DNA from: Phaeodactylum tricornutum CCAP 1055/1 | Lineage: Eukaryota; Bacillariophyta; Bacillariophyceae; Surirellales; Neidiaceae | Assembly (NCBI RefSeq): GCF_000150955.2 | Contig: NC_011669.1 | Location: forward strand, 2,238,993 to 2,302,992 | Length of the DNA: 64,000 bases | Reading direction: 5' to 3' | In this document: positions 38,522 through 48,549 of the stretch, piece by piece | Position numbering within the stretch: the first letter of the stretch is position 1 | Layout: every line of letters starts with the position of its first letter | Notes under the pieces: generated by a model | The model's database searches: none | Told to the model about the DNA's origin: nothing | The model's input: the letters and a program-made list of their open reading frames with translations, nothing else | Position numbers and translations under genes: made by a program

Positions 38522-40870
38522 GTGAGCATGGATTCCTGGGGACAGCTGGCAGAAGCGGCACCGATAACACTTCAGTGTTTCTCAAAAAGAACATGTTTGA
38601 ACGACGCACATTTCGAGAGCTTGCCGATACTCCTTTGCTTGAGCTCAACGAGCCCTGCGAGTCGACGGCTCATGTTTTCGAGCTTGGTATTTGAAGTGAT
38701 TCCGTCTTCTTTTTGTCCCCAGAATACCTTGCGGATTCATCCCCTACTCCTCGAGTTTGTGACTGCCGCTTGTGCGGTCGAGGACAACAATGTCGGGCAC
38801 GTACTATCCAACAGGGATGGCGCGTCCGATTTTACTACGGTTCGCTTGGAGTCGATTCCCACAACGGATGCCTCTTATTGGGGCGATCCGGACGACCATG
38901 ATGTGCTGCTATACCGAGCACAAAGTGTCATTTCGGTGGACCTTGCCAGCGATTTTGTTCTTGTGTTGGAGTGTGTGTATTCTGATTTTGAGACAGCGAC
39001 AATGGACTCGGAAATGCTGGTAGACATCTTATGCACGGCAATAGTGGGACACTTTGTACAGTTGCAAGCGTTGCTGTTGCTACACACAGTCGAGGGCTAC
39101 ATATTATGTGCAGTACGAGAATTGCGATCTCCTGAAATGACTTTGCATGATCGCACTGTTTATCGAGTCGGTGCTGAGGCAAACGTGCGACTCCAGCTTG
39201 TTCCATCAACTTTTTCTCCCGTTCATCCACAAATAGATTCTGGTATGCTACTTTCGTCCTCGTGTCCCGGGTATGAAGCTTTGCTTGACAATCTATTGGA
39301 TCTAGTCCAGTTGACGGTCTCCTTTCCAGTCGTCGCACCTTCGGGCATTCTATTAACTGGGTGTGCCGGAGTAGGCAAATCCTGGTTGGCCTCAGCTGTA
39401 GCAAATACACTGACAGTGTCGCAATCATGGGCGATACACTGGGTTTCTTGTCAAGAACTACTGCTAGCCGCCGGTCAAGCAAGGGAGGAAGATTTGTTGA
39501 GCATTCTCCTTCCGTTTCGGAGTGAAGAACATCCGACATTGGTAGTCATCGACGATCTGCATATATTTGCTTCCGAGCCATCAACTGAGCAAGCATTGAT
39601 TGATAGAGAACAGCTGCTTGCCGTTTCTTGCCTGGTCCAAGCTATTGACAAGTTGAAAGATCAGCATGTACCTGTTATTGGTATTGGTCTGTCGTCAATG
39701 AATCTACCCAACGAGCTGACCAAGATTGGTCGCCTAGAAAAGGAAGTCAACATGACCACTCCAACACAAACGCAGCGAGAAAGTATCTTGCGGCACATGC
39801 TCCCTGAAATCGTTGATGACAAGACAATGGTTCGAAACTGGGCTTCGGCCTTGGCTTCGGTAACGTCAGGGTGTGTGGCGGCTGATCTTCGCCGCCTATG
39901 TACCGATGCATATACATGTGCACGAGCAAGCTCTCCTAAAGAGAGCAAAATTATCGCAACGTGGGACATTTTGGCACAAGCTGCACGGGGACTTGTGCCG
40001 TCGCAGCTGGCGTTATTCGATGTCACTAAAGCAGCTGTTGTTGAAGGTGAAATTGGACCAGAGGATTGGGAACGTATTCACAACATGTGTTGGTCTAAAG
40101 TGAGTGGTTACGCTCTCCAAAAACGGCGCGTATACCGTAGCATAGTAGTCCCATGGCGTCGCTATATGAGCACCGAGTTTCAAGGCGAAAAGGCACTTTT
40201 ATCAACAATTTCGATTCCAAGTGGTGTCTTATTTTACGGCCCCCCTGGTTGTGGCAAAACCATGGCCGCATTATGCTTGGGGTCCTCGCTATCTCTCCCT
40301 ATGATAAACGTACGAGCTGCCAACGTCTTGGACAAATGGCTGGGCGGATCAGAGGCGGCCATTCGTTCCCTGTTTAGTCGTGCTCGTTCGGCTGCACCGT
40401 GTATCCTGTTCTTTGACGAAATTGATGCCATTGCAAGCAACCGAGGCACGGATGGCGAGTCTGTTGATGTCATGTCGCGCTTGTTGTCAACACTGTTGAA
40501 TGAGCTGGATGGTGTCAACAGTGAGGGGCAAGCAAATGTGCTGGTAGTGGCGTGTACAAATCGAATCGACGATTTGGATGCTGCTCTCATACGACCTGGG
40601 AGGTTGGCAGAGCACATCTGTCTGCAGCCACCTGATGAAAACGACGCACGCGAGATTTTGACACAAACTCTGGCAAAAGTACCGGTAGACATCCATCTTG
40701 ATGTGGAAGCCTGGGCTAGTCGCCTCTCGGAAGCAAAATTCAGCTGTGCACAAGTTGAGGGGCTGGCCCGTGAGGCGGTCCTCCGATGCCTTCGACGCTG
40801 CAACGAAAATTCTAAGATACACGTCACATCACAAGACTTTGATAGTGCAGCAAGGGCGCTGATGCTTTAA
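38522..40870 (+). CDS. Type II AAA+ ATPase, PEX1-like
   Basis: A 782-residue protein with two AAA+ modules. D1 has Walker A GCAGVGKS (280-287) and a Walker B of form VVIDDLH (341-347), where the second acidic residue is Asp instead of Glu. PEX1 D1 has the same LLDDLD form. D2 has Walker A GPPGCGKT (about 573-580), Walker B ILFFDEIDAIA, and a full second region of homology (TNRIDDLDAALIRPGRL). The D1-D2 linker with LAQAARGLVPSQL resembles the PEX1 helix LRGFLPASL. PEX1 with PEX6 pulls ubiquitinated PEX5 out of the peroxisome membrane. AFG2/SPATA5-type and other CDC48 relatives remain possible, because the N-terminal 250 residues gave no clear domain. D2 is probably the active ATPase and D1 weak. 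Confidence 0.6.
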   Translation: MSMDSWGQLAEAAPITLQCFSKRTCLNDAHFESLPILLCLSSTSPASRRLMFSSLVFEVIPSSFCPQNTLRIHPLLLEFVTAACAVEDNNVGHVLSNRDGASDFTTVRLESIPTTDASYWGDPDDHDVLLYRAQSVISVDLASDFVLVLECVYSDFETATMDSEMLVDILCTAIVGHFVQLQALLLLHTVEGYILCAVRELRSPEMTLHDRTVYRVGAEANVRLQLVPSTFSPVHPQIDSGMLLSSSCPGYEALLDNLLDLVQLTVSFPVVAPSGILLTGCAGVGKSWLASAVANTLTVSQSWAIHWVSCQELLLAAGQAREEDLLSILLPFRSEEHPTLVVIDDLHIFASEPSTEQALIDREQLLAVSCLVQAIDKLKDQHVPVIGIGLSSMNLPNELTKIGRLEKEVNMTTPTQTQRESILRHMLPEIVDDKTMVRNWASALASVTSGCVAADLRRLCTDAYTCARASSPKESKIIATWDILAQAARGLVPSQLALFDVTKAAVVEGEIGPEDWERIHNMCWSKVSGYALQKRRVYRSIVVPWRRYMSTEFQGEKALLSTISIPSGVLFYGPPGCGKTMAALCLGSSLSLPMINVRAANVLDKWLGGSEAAIRSLFSRARSAAPCILFFDEIDAIASNRGTDGESVDVMSRLLSTLLNELDGVNSEGQANVLVVACTNRIDDLDAALIRPGRLAEHICLQPPDENDAREILTQTLAKVPVDIHLDVEAWASRLSEAKFSCAQVEGLAREAVLRCLRRCNENSKIHVTSQDFDSAARALML

Positions 40871-40939
40871 CTAAGTGGTCAACTGTACACTCTATGGGTA
40901 GATTGAGATTGGATTATGTAGTGTGACAGAGCCATCCCA

Positions 40940-42949
40940 TCAGTTGGGAGAAGGATCACCAAGATCGATAAGTTCGTCTTCCGTAAAAACCTTGGGGAGG
41001 ACGAAGGCCCGGATCAGCATCAAAAGTCCGATCACGCTTGGGAAGAAAATAGCTGTTGTACTGTTCTGTTTAAAGAACCAGAGTCCTCCCAAGCATCCAA
41101 TTTGTGTGACCGTAAATATGTTTGTCTTCTTTCTTCCAATGTAGCGTATTGGGTGGTCGGCCGGGAGTCGACTCTTTTCCACAAAACAGTCGCGTATTCG
41201 TTGCAAGAACGAGTTGCCTGACATGAGTTTCCTTCCAAGAAATAGGAATACTCCGGCGACAACGGGGATCGGGACAAATCGTAGTAGCGGCAAGATGGCA
41301 AGTGTTGAACATATTAGTGCATGGACGGCAAATCCTGTTACTCGCGTTTCTGTTACGCCGATAATCTCGGGTTCACCAGTGCGCTCGTTGAACCGTGTCT
41401 CGGTCAATGCGCGTACATGATTCAAAGACTGAACGGTCGCCCCACACATCCATGGCAGGCCGACGAGCGATAAGCAGCTAGTAATCAGTCCTAGTGCTAC
41501 CATATCGAGATTGTACGCAGCTCCCTTTTTGAGCTTGTTGTCGGGGTTGTTAACGACGCGGACACTAATGTTCTGGTCCATGAAAAAAAGGCTCGTCAGC
41601 AGAATCGCAGGTAGTACGCACGCCAATTTGATATTGAGAGGAATAGCGTTCAGATTGATCAGAAAATTACGACCACCAGACAACTGAAAGCTGCTCGGCA
41701 CAGTAAGTGTGGGAACCTTAAATTTTTTCATCCAAGCCCGCTGATTGAAAATTGACATGAGGATAAAGATTGTTACGGGTCCGAAATCTTTGACAATCGA
41801 CCGAATTTTTTGGTTCAGATACTTGCTGCTTTCAAAAGCGGCAACTTTGGCGGTGCACCAAAAAGTTGAAAGTGCCATGGCCAAGGAAACAAAGGGCATG
41901 GTTAAGTTCATGGGGTCGGCCAGGTCAAAATTACGCTTCAAGGAAGCAACAGCTTCGTATATAAAATTGACACTGAGCAAAGCATTAAAGACTTCATCCG
42001 TAAAGCGAGTGCAGAAGCGAATCAATTGGCTGGAACCACCAAGCCCAAGTAATACGAAGAAAAAACTTGTCCATAGTCCGACCCAGGCATAGATAGGAAA
42101 GAAAGGCAACGCCTTGACCATACAGAAACGGTAGAGTCCAGAAATAAAAGCGAGCGTCAGTCCCGTAGGAGCGATGAATGCCATGGGTTGTCCACACATC
42201 ATCGCGTAAGCCATTCCACTCAGACCGGAACTCAGTAAGAACTCAACAATGCCAATCGATCCTTGCGTTATCTCCGAAGCAATGGTACCGAAACTGACCG
42301 CCGGAGAAAGACAGGCAAAGTACAAGAACAGAATTGCAGGAATGACTTTCCGCTTGTTCTTAAATCCGTCTTCCCAGTCGGACCAGTATACCTTTTTGCG
42401 CCTTCGTATGTCGTCCCGCATTTCCTGCGAGACGATTGTATCGAAAAGATTCTTGGCGTGTTTTTGTGCGGTAGTCTCCGTGGAATTTCCATTGGAATAC
42501 TCTTCCAGTACTCTCTTCCATTGACGCTTTCGTCGATACCCTCTCATTCGGTCGATCTGTTCCAGATAAGAAGGTGAAAATTGAATCTTTTCCTTTACAT
42601 CTTCTTTCGTTCCTTCGATTGACTGTGTAGCATCATTGTTTGTGCTATCTGTATTGTCCTTATTCTTGCTGGAACCAACACTGGTCCTTCTGTCAGCAGG
42701 TAAAGACAGCCGTAGATAATTGGACCGTTTTCCCGGACGTCTCCCCAAATTCAGAACTGCAGCACTTCCCGGCACCAAGTGCAAGGATGATGGTTTGGTT
42801 CTACCCAGTGCACTAGAAGTAAAGGCGGATCCTGTGGTACAGAACGCGGACAATATTCCGATCCAGAGCACCGTATGCTGTAGAGCCCCGTCTTTTCTAT
42901 GGCGTTTACTCGACTGCTTCATTGCGTGAACAAGTGAGAGCCAATTCAA
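40940..42949 (-). CDS. Plastid-type SLC4 bicarbonate transporter
   Basis: A 669-residue protein of the SLC4/anion-exchanger family. After a polar N-terminus the DIRRRKKVYWSDWEDGFKNK segment precedes the first helices (VIPAILFLYFACLSPAVSFG). Later helices include AYAMMCGQPMAFIAPTGLTLAF, with the conserved substrate-site Pro/Thr region, and the C-terminal FLGRKLMSGNSFLQRI. About 12-14 membrane segments are visible. The N-terminus has a signal-peptide core (TVLWIGILSAFCTTGSA) followed by FTSS, the diatom plastid junction. This suggests import to the plastid envelope rather than the plasma membrane, where it would bring bicarbonate to the stroma in the CO2-concentrating mechanism. P. tricornutum has several SLC4 genes, and I cannot tell which one this is. 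Confidence 0.8.
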   Translation of the reverse strand: MNWLSLVHAMKQSSKRHRKDGALQHTVLWIGILSAFCTTGSAFTSSALGRTKPSSLHLVPGSAAVLNLGRRPGKRSNYLRLSLPADRRTSVGSSKNKDNTDSTNNDATQSIEGTKEDVKEKIQFSPSYLEQIDRMRGYRRKRQWKRVLEEYSNGNSTETTAQKHAKNLFDTIVSQEMRDDIRRRKKVYWSDWEDGFKNKRKVIPAILFLYFACLSPAVSFGTIASEITQGSIGIVEFLLSSGLSGMAYAMMCGQPMAFIAPTGLTLAFISGLYRFCMVKALPFFPIYAWVGLWTSFFFVLLGLGGSSQLIRFCTRFTDEVFNALLSVNFIYEAVASLKRNFDLADPMNLTMPFVSLAMALSTFWCTAKVAAFESSKYLNQKIRSIVKDFGPVTIFILMSIFNQRAWMKKFKVPTLTVPSSFQLSGGRNFLINLNAIPLNIKLACVLPAILLTSLFFMDQNISVRVVNNPDNKLKKGAAYNLDMVALGLITSCLSLVGLPWMCGATVQSLNHVRALTETRFNERTGEPEIIGVTETRVTGFAVHALICSTLAILPLLRFVPIPVVAGVFLFLGRKLMSGNSFLQRIRDCFVEKSRLPADHPIRYIGRKKTNIFTVTQIGCLGGLWFFKQNSTTAIFFPSVIGLLMLIRAFVLPKVFTEDELIDLGDPSPN

Positions 42950-42966
42950 GATGATATGCTGATGGA

Positions 42967-42973
42967 TGACGTC
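42967..42973. promoter_or_regulatory. TGACGT / ACGTCA motif upstream of SLC4
   Basis: TGACGTC lies 18 bp upstream of the SLC4 start codon on the minus strand. The TGACGT and ACGTCA cores are those reported for CO2/cAMP-responsive elements in P. tricornutum carbonic-anhydrase promoters. A site this close to the start codon may lie in the 5' UTR. Six-base cores occur by chance every 2 kb or so. Confidence 0.25.
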
Positions 42974-43410
42974 TCAAAACCGAGAGGTCGCCTCAAAAGG
43001 CCAAGTCCGTGAGCAGTGGTATACGAAGAAACAGCATAGATAACATCCACTTCACCTTTTTTCCCTCTGTTGAACTCCTGTGTCGTCAGGATTATCAAAT
43101 GTGCGTTGCGAGGAAGCATCTCGCCCGTCCGTCAGCCGCAAATTGAGACTAGGTTTTGATTGGATATTCAATATCTTTCTATGTTTTCATTCGTTAAGCG
43201 TCTCCCGTTTCAGAAATTCTGCCGGCTCTCGACGTGCAAATGGAACATATTTCTGCCAGCTATCTGTATTTCGCGGCTACAGAAACGTTAGTCCAAATCC
43301 CACCCTAGTGCTCGAATCGGAATGTTGCGCCGCCTCTCGACACGCCAAGGAAACAAAGTACATTTAAAAGAGCGAGCGACGATACAAATCTATTTTAATT
43401 CAACTCGTCG
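42974..43410. other. Intergenic, nothing recognised
   Basis: About 440 bp between the SLC4 start and the 3' end of the NELF-B-like gene. No coding frame of note. Confidence 0.5.
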
Positions 43411-46248
43411 TTATTGCTCATCCATCGCGGCGTCAGCAATAGTATCAAGTCTTTCAATGTTAGTACTGTCGTGCGCCAAAGCAATGTGGGAAGTTGAATC
43501 TTCGTTCTCGTTGTCATCTTCCGCCTTTCGTCTAGCACTCTCCTCGACAATGCTGCATCCCTCTTTCCATTGCAACGCCTTATTTGCGGGAATGTTCCTG
43601 AGCATTCGGTCGTACTGCCGGCGTACAGCGGTGAAGTCCGCGTTCCCTTCCCACAAAGCAGCGAACTTGCGCGTATCCTTCGATTCGGAAGCATCCACCA
43701 CAACCACAACGTCTGCGGCAATCTTTAGCAGATCATCACGAGGTAGCAGTTGGTTACCCAGTGACGACCATTCATTCAACAACATCACAAAGCAATCGTG
43801 TGCCGCCGTCATTATGGATCCTCTTTTGGAGCTTGTCTTTTGTGACAGCCATTGTAACCAGCACGATGTAATCGTATCGCGTGTCGTCTTGGCTAATTTG
43901 GCCTTATATCGCAGAATTGCTGAGATCAGGCAGAGGAAGAATACGCGGTCTTCCAAGAATGAGGTCGATAAGTTTTGCAAGGCAGCGGCAAACTTGGGGA
44001 AGGTTAGCGACAAAGAGTGGTCAGTAGAATTCTCGGGCTGGCATACTTGTACGAAGGCTCCTTCCACTAGCGATACCACCACACGCACATAAGTACTGCC
44101 ATTCCGCCAGGCATCGTTCGGAATGGGTTTTGGCTGAAGTAGAGGTGTAGACTGTGCGGCATCATACAAGTCGCCACCCAATACGATCCTCCTGTCCAGC
44201 TTTGACTCCAGCAGCAATCGCAACAACAGTGGCAGGTACCGTCGCAAGGATACAAACGGAATCATAGCGACAGGGTCTTCTGTTTCGGTAGCGAGCTCCA
44301 AACCTGCGTCTGGTACAGCGTACATCTTGGCTCGTATAGCACAGACTTTGGTTGACCAGCTGGCCATATGCAAAAACTGTAACAATGATGGCACCAGTGA
44401 ATGAGCTACTGGTAACGAGGTTGCCGGCAACACTCCTTTGCGTACTTCTCTCAGTACTCTTGCTAGTACAATTCTGACAACGAACGGATCAGATAGCAGC
44501 ATAAAGGCCAGAGCAGGCATACTCGGTAGATTGTCCTCTTTTGTTTCTTTCTTGCGTTTCTTGTTGGCAGCCTCGAGCGGCGTTATTGTTGGTTCTTCTT
44601 CGCCTGCTTTACGCTTGCGATTCACCGGATCATCCAAAACGATACGTTTAGCTTTTTCCTTTTGGTACAAGCGCCGTGCCTGCGGTAAAATTTCTTCCTT
44701 AAACACTTTCATTTGACGGTGGGCTTCGCCGCGGAACCATTGCCCGGCGTTGCCTCGGTTGTAGTCAATACAATTTTTGTACATGAGATTGACGTCTCCT
44801 TCCCAGTCTGACGGGGAGTTATATTTGTGTGATTCGACTTTATCTTCCATTGCCGCAATGCAGATTGGGTGCTTGATGACTTTGCTGTATCCCGGAGCAA
44901 TTTCATCCGTTACGGGGTTTAAAAAGAGGTGCTGCGGATCCGCTTCCTTGATAGCTGTCAAACCAGCAGTTATGATACGATCGAGCTGTCTTTGAATTGA
45001 GTTGGTGGCATGTTTATCCTCTTGCTTCTGCTGAGCCTTGGCGGCTGGCTTCTTTTGCGGACTGAGCGGCGCACCAATTTCATCCGGTTCGAAGATTCTG
45101 CGCAATGCTTCTTGTATTTTGACCACATGGGCATCTAGCAATGCTCCTTGTTGTACAGACTCGTCTAGTACGTGTGCCAAAGTCAACACGTGTTGATACG
45201 CCTTGGGAAGTGGTCCTCCTGTTGACAAGAGAAGGTCGGCTACCAAAGTGCAGTGGAGGTGTTCGGCGCCGCCGAGAAATGCCGTCTTATGAGTCCCGTG
45301 CTGTGCCATTAGAACAGACAGAATGGCGTGCAACAACTTGGGTCGATAGCTAGAGGATAAAGCTCCTGCATCACACAAGAGGGAACGAAGTTGCGAAACA
45401 GCCTTTCCGGAAGTCAAGCCTTCGGGCAACACGGCGGCCGTTCGTACAACAACACCTCCAGCAGGGCTTGAGGAGCTTGTCGAGGTATTCAACGAGGAGA
45501 GAGCTCGCCGCTGTGTAGTAGAGATACGGAGCTCGCGAATGCTGGACACAAAAGGTCGATTGGCTGCATCCACTAATGCCGTGTTTGAAGAGTACTGCCT
45601 CATGAAGGGTTCGATCGTCTCGAAGAGCAAGGTTGATTTCACTTTTTCCAAATAGCTATTGGGTTCGTCATCCGTGTCGACTGAGATTCGGTTTTCCCAG
45701 TCAGCTTCCCAAACCAACCGTTTGAGGAGCGAAGGAAGAGGTTTGAATATATCTGTGTGCTTCATTTCCCCCTGCTCGTCTCGTTCCGCCAAGGCGATCA
45801 AAACAGCGTTTGGTGTTTTATCCCCCAACTGCCGCAGCACAGTCCACAAAACGGGTCGTAACTCTGGCAGCGTCGTAGCATAGTTCCAGGAGGATTTTAA
45901 AAGCTCCAGAAGAGGCTCCTTTGACGTGGTTTTACGGATCTCGTCTTCGAGCTGCTTCATGAAAGTCTCCGAGATCCGTTTATGTACTTCGTGCTGCCCA
46001 ACTCCCAAATGAGCAAGAAATTGAAGGACCGAGTCCGTATCCAAAGCCTCGCAATCTTCTCCATTCTCCACTTGGTATGAGGGAGTAGTACCGAAAGCCT
46101 GAGCCATCATTGTGTGTAAGGAATGGGACTGCTGAAAGCTAGTGATGGTCGCTGCCGGATCTGTCGAACGGACCAGGGCACGTCGGAGGTCACGTTTTCC
46201 CGCGGGCCCCACGGGAAATACCGGTGACTTATCCTTGGAGGATGCCAT
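43411..46248 (-). CDS. NELF-B-like (COBRA1) protein with internal bromodomain
   Basis: A 945-residue single-exon protein. Residues 1-380 match the N-terminal half of negative elongation factor B in pattern. RRALVRSTDPAATITSFQ parallels KETLTNCTEPLKAIEQFQ. LLKSSWNYATTLPELRPVL parallels LLEKSFSLVKMPSLQPVV. LVWEADWE sits where NELF-B has IWQDN. A bromodomain occupies about 415-530: HLFLNPV, GYSKVIKHP, then DVNLMYKNCIDYN with the acetyl-lysine Asn at about 497. After a Lys/Arg-rich stretch the NELF-B-like part resumes at LLSDPFVVRIVL (584), which parallels the LCDPFAINTL segment, and runs on as helices. So the bromodomain sits in the linker that precedes this DPF block. NELF-B belongs to the complex that pauses RNA polymerase II. 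The bromodomain suggests contact with acetylated histones. Similarity to NELF-B is by eye and not by search. Confidence 0.65.
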   Translation of the reverse strand: MASSKDKSPVFPVGPAGKRDLRRALVRSTDPAATITSFQQSHSLHTMMAQAFGTTPSYQVENGEDCEALDTDSVLQFLAHLGVGQHEVHKRISETFMKQLEDEIRKTTSKEPLLELLKSSWNYATTLPELRPVLWTVLRQLGDKTPNAVLIALAERDEQGEMKHTDIFKPLPSLLKRLVWEADWENRISVDTDDEPNSYLEKVKSTLLFETIEPFMRQYSSNTALVDAANRPFVSSIRELRISTTQRRALSSLNTSTSSSSPAGGVVVRTAAVLPEGLTSGKAVSQLRSLLCDAGALSSSYRPKLLHAILSVLMAQHGTHKTAFLGGAEHLHCTLVADLLLSTGGPLPKAYQHVLTLAHVLDESVQQGALLDAHVVKIQEALRRIFEPDEIGAPLSPQKKPAAKAQQKQEDKHATNSIQRQLDRIITAGLTAIKEADPQHLFLNPVTDEIAPGYSKVIKHPICIAAMEDKVESHKYNSPSDWEGDVNLMYKNCIDYNRGNAGQWFRGEAHRQMKVFKEEILPQARRLYQKEKAKRIVLDDPVNRKRKAGEEEPTITPLEAANKKRKKETKEDNLPSMPALAFMLLSDPFVVRIVLARVLREVRKGVLPATSLPVAHSLVPSLLQFLHMASWSTKVCAIRAKMYAVPDAGLELATETEDPVAMIPFVSLRRYLPLLLRLLLESKLDRRIVLGGDLYDAAQSTPLLQPKPIPNDAWRNGSTYVRVVVSLVEGAFVQVCQPENSTDHSLSLTFPKFAAALQNLSTSFLEDRVFFLCLISAILRYKAKLAKTTRDTITSCWLQWLSQKTSSKRGSIMTAAHDCFVMLLNEWSSLGNQLLPRDDLLKIAADVVVVVDASESKDTRKFAALWEGNADFTAVRRQYDRMLRNIPANKALQWKEGCSIVEESARRKAEDDNENEDSTSHIALAHDSTNIERLDTIADAAMDEQ
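44659..45006 (-). other. Bromodomain-coding segment inside the NELF-B-like gene
   Basis: Residues about 415-530 form a complete bromodomain pattern with the ZA-loop Pro residues (NPV, KHP) and the YN acetyl-lysine pair. Basic, disordered-looking sequence follows it up to about residue 570. Confidence 0.75.
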
Positions 46249-46646
46249 ACGAAAACTGTAGTTGATGTAACTTGCTGTGCTGTGTAGTAAGGCACCTGCT
46301 ACGATGGATACTGGAAATAAGGTCGATGCTGTTGGATCTGTGTCGTTTATGGGAACGTGCCGTGCCGTGCCGTGCGGTGTGGTTGTTATATGGGGCCCCG
46401 ACTGCCGTATTCACGGTCACATCATACTTTTTGATCGGGGACAGTCCCGGACTTTTGTCAAACCCTCGAGAGTATTTGGTGGATAAAGTTTTATTCATCA
46501 TAGGATAACGCACGTCCTAAGACATGTGTACGGGGAAATGTTTGTACCCGAAAAAATGACTTGGCGAGGCTTTGTCCATTGGCACTTTTTTCTTCAGTCG
46601 TTCCAATCTGCAAACCCCGGTGATAGTACTTTCGAAAAAACATGAA
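46249..46646. other. Intergenic, with short GCCGT repeat
   Basis: About 400 bp between divergent genes. A small run of CGTGC/GCCGT repeats lies near 46350-46378. Nothing else recognised. Confidence 0.4.
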
Positions 46647-48549
46647 ATGAGTCGTCCAGACATGATGTTTCACTTCTTTTGCTTGCTCTCGATGGCTTTG
46701 ATTATGGCTAGGAGGTCTGTGGCAGCCCATATGCAGTGCGGAACTCATGATCCTTCATCTTTCGAGCTCAAGCTCGATCAGTTGCGCACTCACAATTTCA
46801 AGCATTCGGAGCGCGGACGCAAGCTCATTGCCGATTCATGTGAGGAGCTGTGTGTACAATGCGTTGACATCGACGTATACTTTCATCTATCAGCGATTCC
46901 CCAGACGAGCACTAGTGATTACATTCTACCTCAACCAATCGAAAGCGTTTCTCGCTTTGTGAGAGAGGACCCCACGCTGATTCGGGGCGATTTTTCGACG
47001 GTAGCAGAAATCTATAGTTTGATCGAGGACAACATGCGCGTCTTGAACGAGCGCTTTGCCGAATCTCCTTTCTCATTTACCTGGAGGAACTCCAATCCTA
47101 TCAACCCCAGCGTATCTGCAGATCTTTCGTTCGCTCAGCTCGACATCAACAGCATTTTCAATGACGACAGTGTAGTGAAAGAGCTACATACCGGTGATTC
47201 CACCACACTAAACGTCTTTCTAACGTACGCACAATGTTCCGACGATGCCGATCCACGGACTGGACAAATCACGACAAACTGCGATATCCTGGGAGCTGCT
47301 GTATTTCCAAGCTACCAGCAGGCGAATCGCGATATTGACGGCGTGTACGTAAACTACAGTACACTCACCGGAGGAGGGTATGTAACAAGATTTGCCGGTC
47401 TGTATCTTTGCCCGGTATCCATACACTGACCGCGTTCTACCACTATACCGTTTCCTTCTCGACAACAGGTTTCCTCAAAATGACGAAGGCCTAACGTTGG
47501 TGCACGAGGTTGGACACTGGCTCGGACTGTACCACACCTTCCAAGAATCAGCAAGCGCCAGTGATCCTTGCTCGCCATCTAACGAGAACGACTTCGTGGC
47601 AGATACTCCGACGCAAGCGGGATCGTCCCAGTCTCTGTACGAGTGCTCATTGACTCACTACGAAGGTGAAAGCTTGCCGGACTCATGCCCCGACCTTGCC
47701 GGAAGCGACCCCGTGTTCAATTACATGAATTACGTCAGTGACGAAGCGTGCTGGCCTCCTGGTGTTGGTGAGTTTACGTGCGGACAGTACGAGCGTATGT
47801 ACACGCAATGGCTACTGTATCGCCAGCACAACGAGACCTGCCAGTCGAACGAAATGGAGATTAAAATCGTGGTCGAGTTCAACCGGTTCTTTCAGCGCGA
47901 AAATGTCTTTTACCTCTTCAACGATGCAGATGAAGTCCTGCTCAACTCTACTCGAGACTTTGATAGCCTGCTGACAGGGATAGTGCAAGACCAGTTGCGT
48001 GTCGATTTTTGTGCACCTCGTGGAACGTATCGCCTGGTCTTTCTCGACACGCTTCAGGACGGTTTCGAGGAGGGGGGTGCCTATGAAGTCTATGTTGATG
48101 GGAGTCTTGTGGATCGAGTTGTGGGTGACTTTGGTAGATCTTCCGTCACTGAGTTTGGCCCTCCAGACGCCATAGACGCTCCGAGTCGTATTCCAAGTAG
48201 GGCGGAGGCAACCGCTCCAACAGTCTCTCCCGTATTTCTGTCACCAACGTTGATGCCAACAAATCTTCCATCTATTGCTCCCGTTCTTCTTTCCTCTGCA
48301 GCTCCAAGCACATCTCCAACAAAAAACCCGGGCGGAACAGTAACCGAAATTCCAATCGCTGGTGAGATAGGAGCGACATCAATACCAACTCTGACTTCAC
48401 CACATGTCCCAAAAGTAGCAAGTATCACTTCAGTGCCGATTGGGTTGAGTCATACAGAACCTGAGCTCCCAAGCGGTGTCAGAAACAAATGGCATTTTTG
48501 CACTCTGGTACTCTCTGTGCTGGTGTTGATCCCCATTCCATATCTGTAG
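46647..48549 (+). CDS. Secreted or surface M43 (pappalysin-like) metalloprotease
   Basis: Two exons, 46647-47377 and 47469-48549, give about 603 residues. The 91-nt intron begins GTATGT and ends ACAG and falls just before the active site, joining LTGGG to FPQNDEG. The zinc site HEVGHWLGLYH (about 256-266) fits HExxHxxGxxH of M43 metzincins. Cys residues and the following NYMNYVSDEACW Met-turn are as in fungal and algal secreted M43 enzymes. The N-terminus has a hydrophobic signal (MMFHFFCLLSMALIMARRSVAA). After the catalytic domain comes a beta-rich segment with YEVYVDGSLVDRVVGDFG, then a long Thr/Pro/Ser stalk and a hydrophobic C-terminal tail (LVLSVLVLIPIPYL), as for a cell-wall or GPI-like anchor. 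The ATG at 46647 is chosen as nearest to the signal core; one at 46572 is also in frame. Confidence 0.8.
47378..47468 (+). other. Intron of the metalloprotease gene
   Basis: A 91-nt GT-AG intron in phase 2. Without it the first frame stops at 47429, before the zinc site. Confidence 0.8.

Noticed and set aside
46350-46380. CGTGC-type short tandem repeat
   Set aside because: Only about four imperfect units; too short to interpret as a satellite or regulatory element.
48090-48428. 112-codon minus-strand frame opposite the metalloprotease stalk
   Set aside because: Mirror of a Ser/Thr/Pro-rich coding stretch, giving a Gly/Val/Ala-rich artefact frame.
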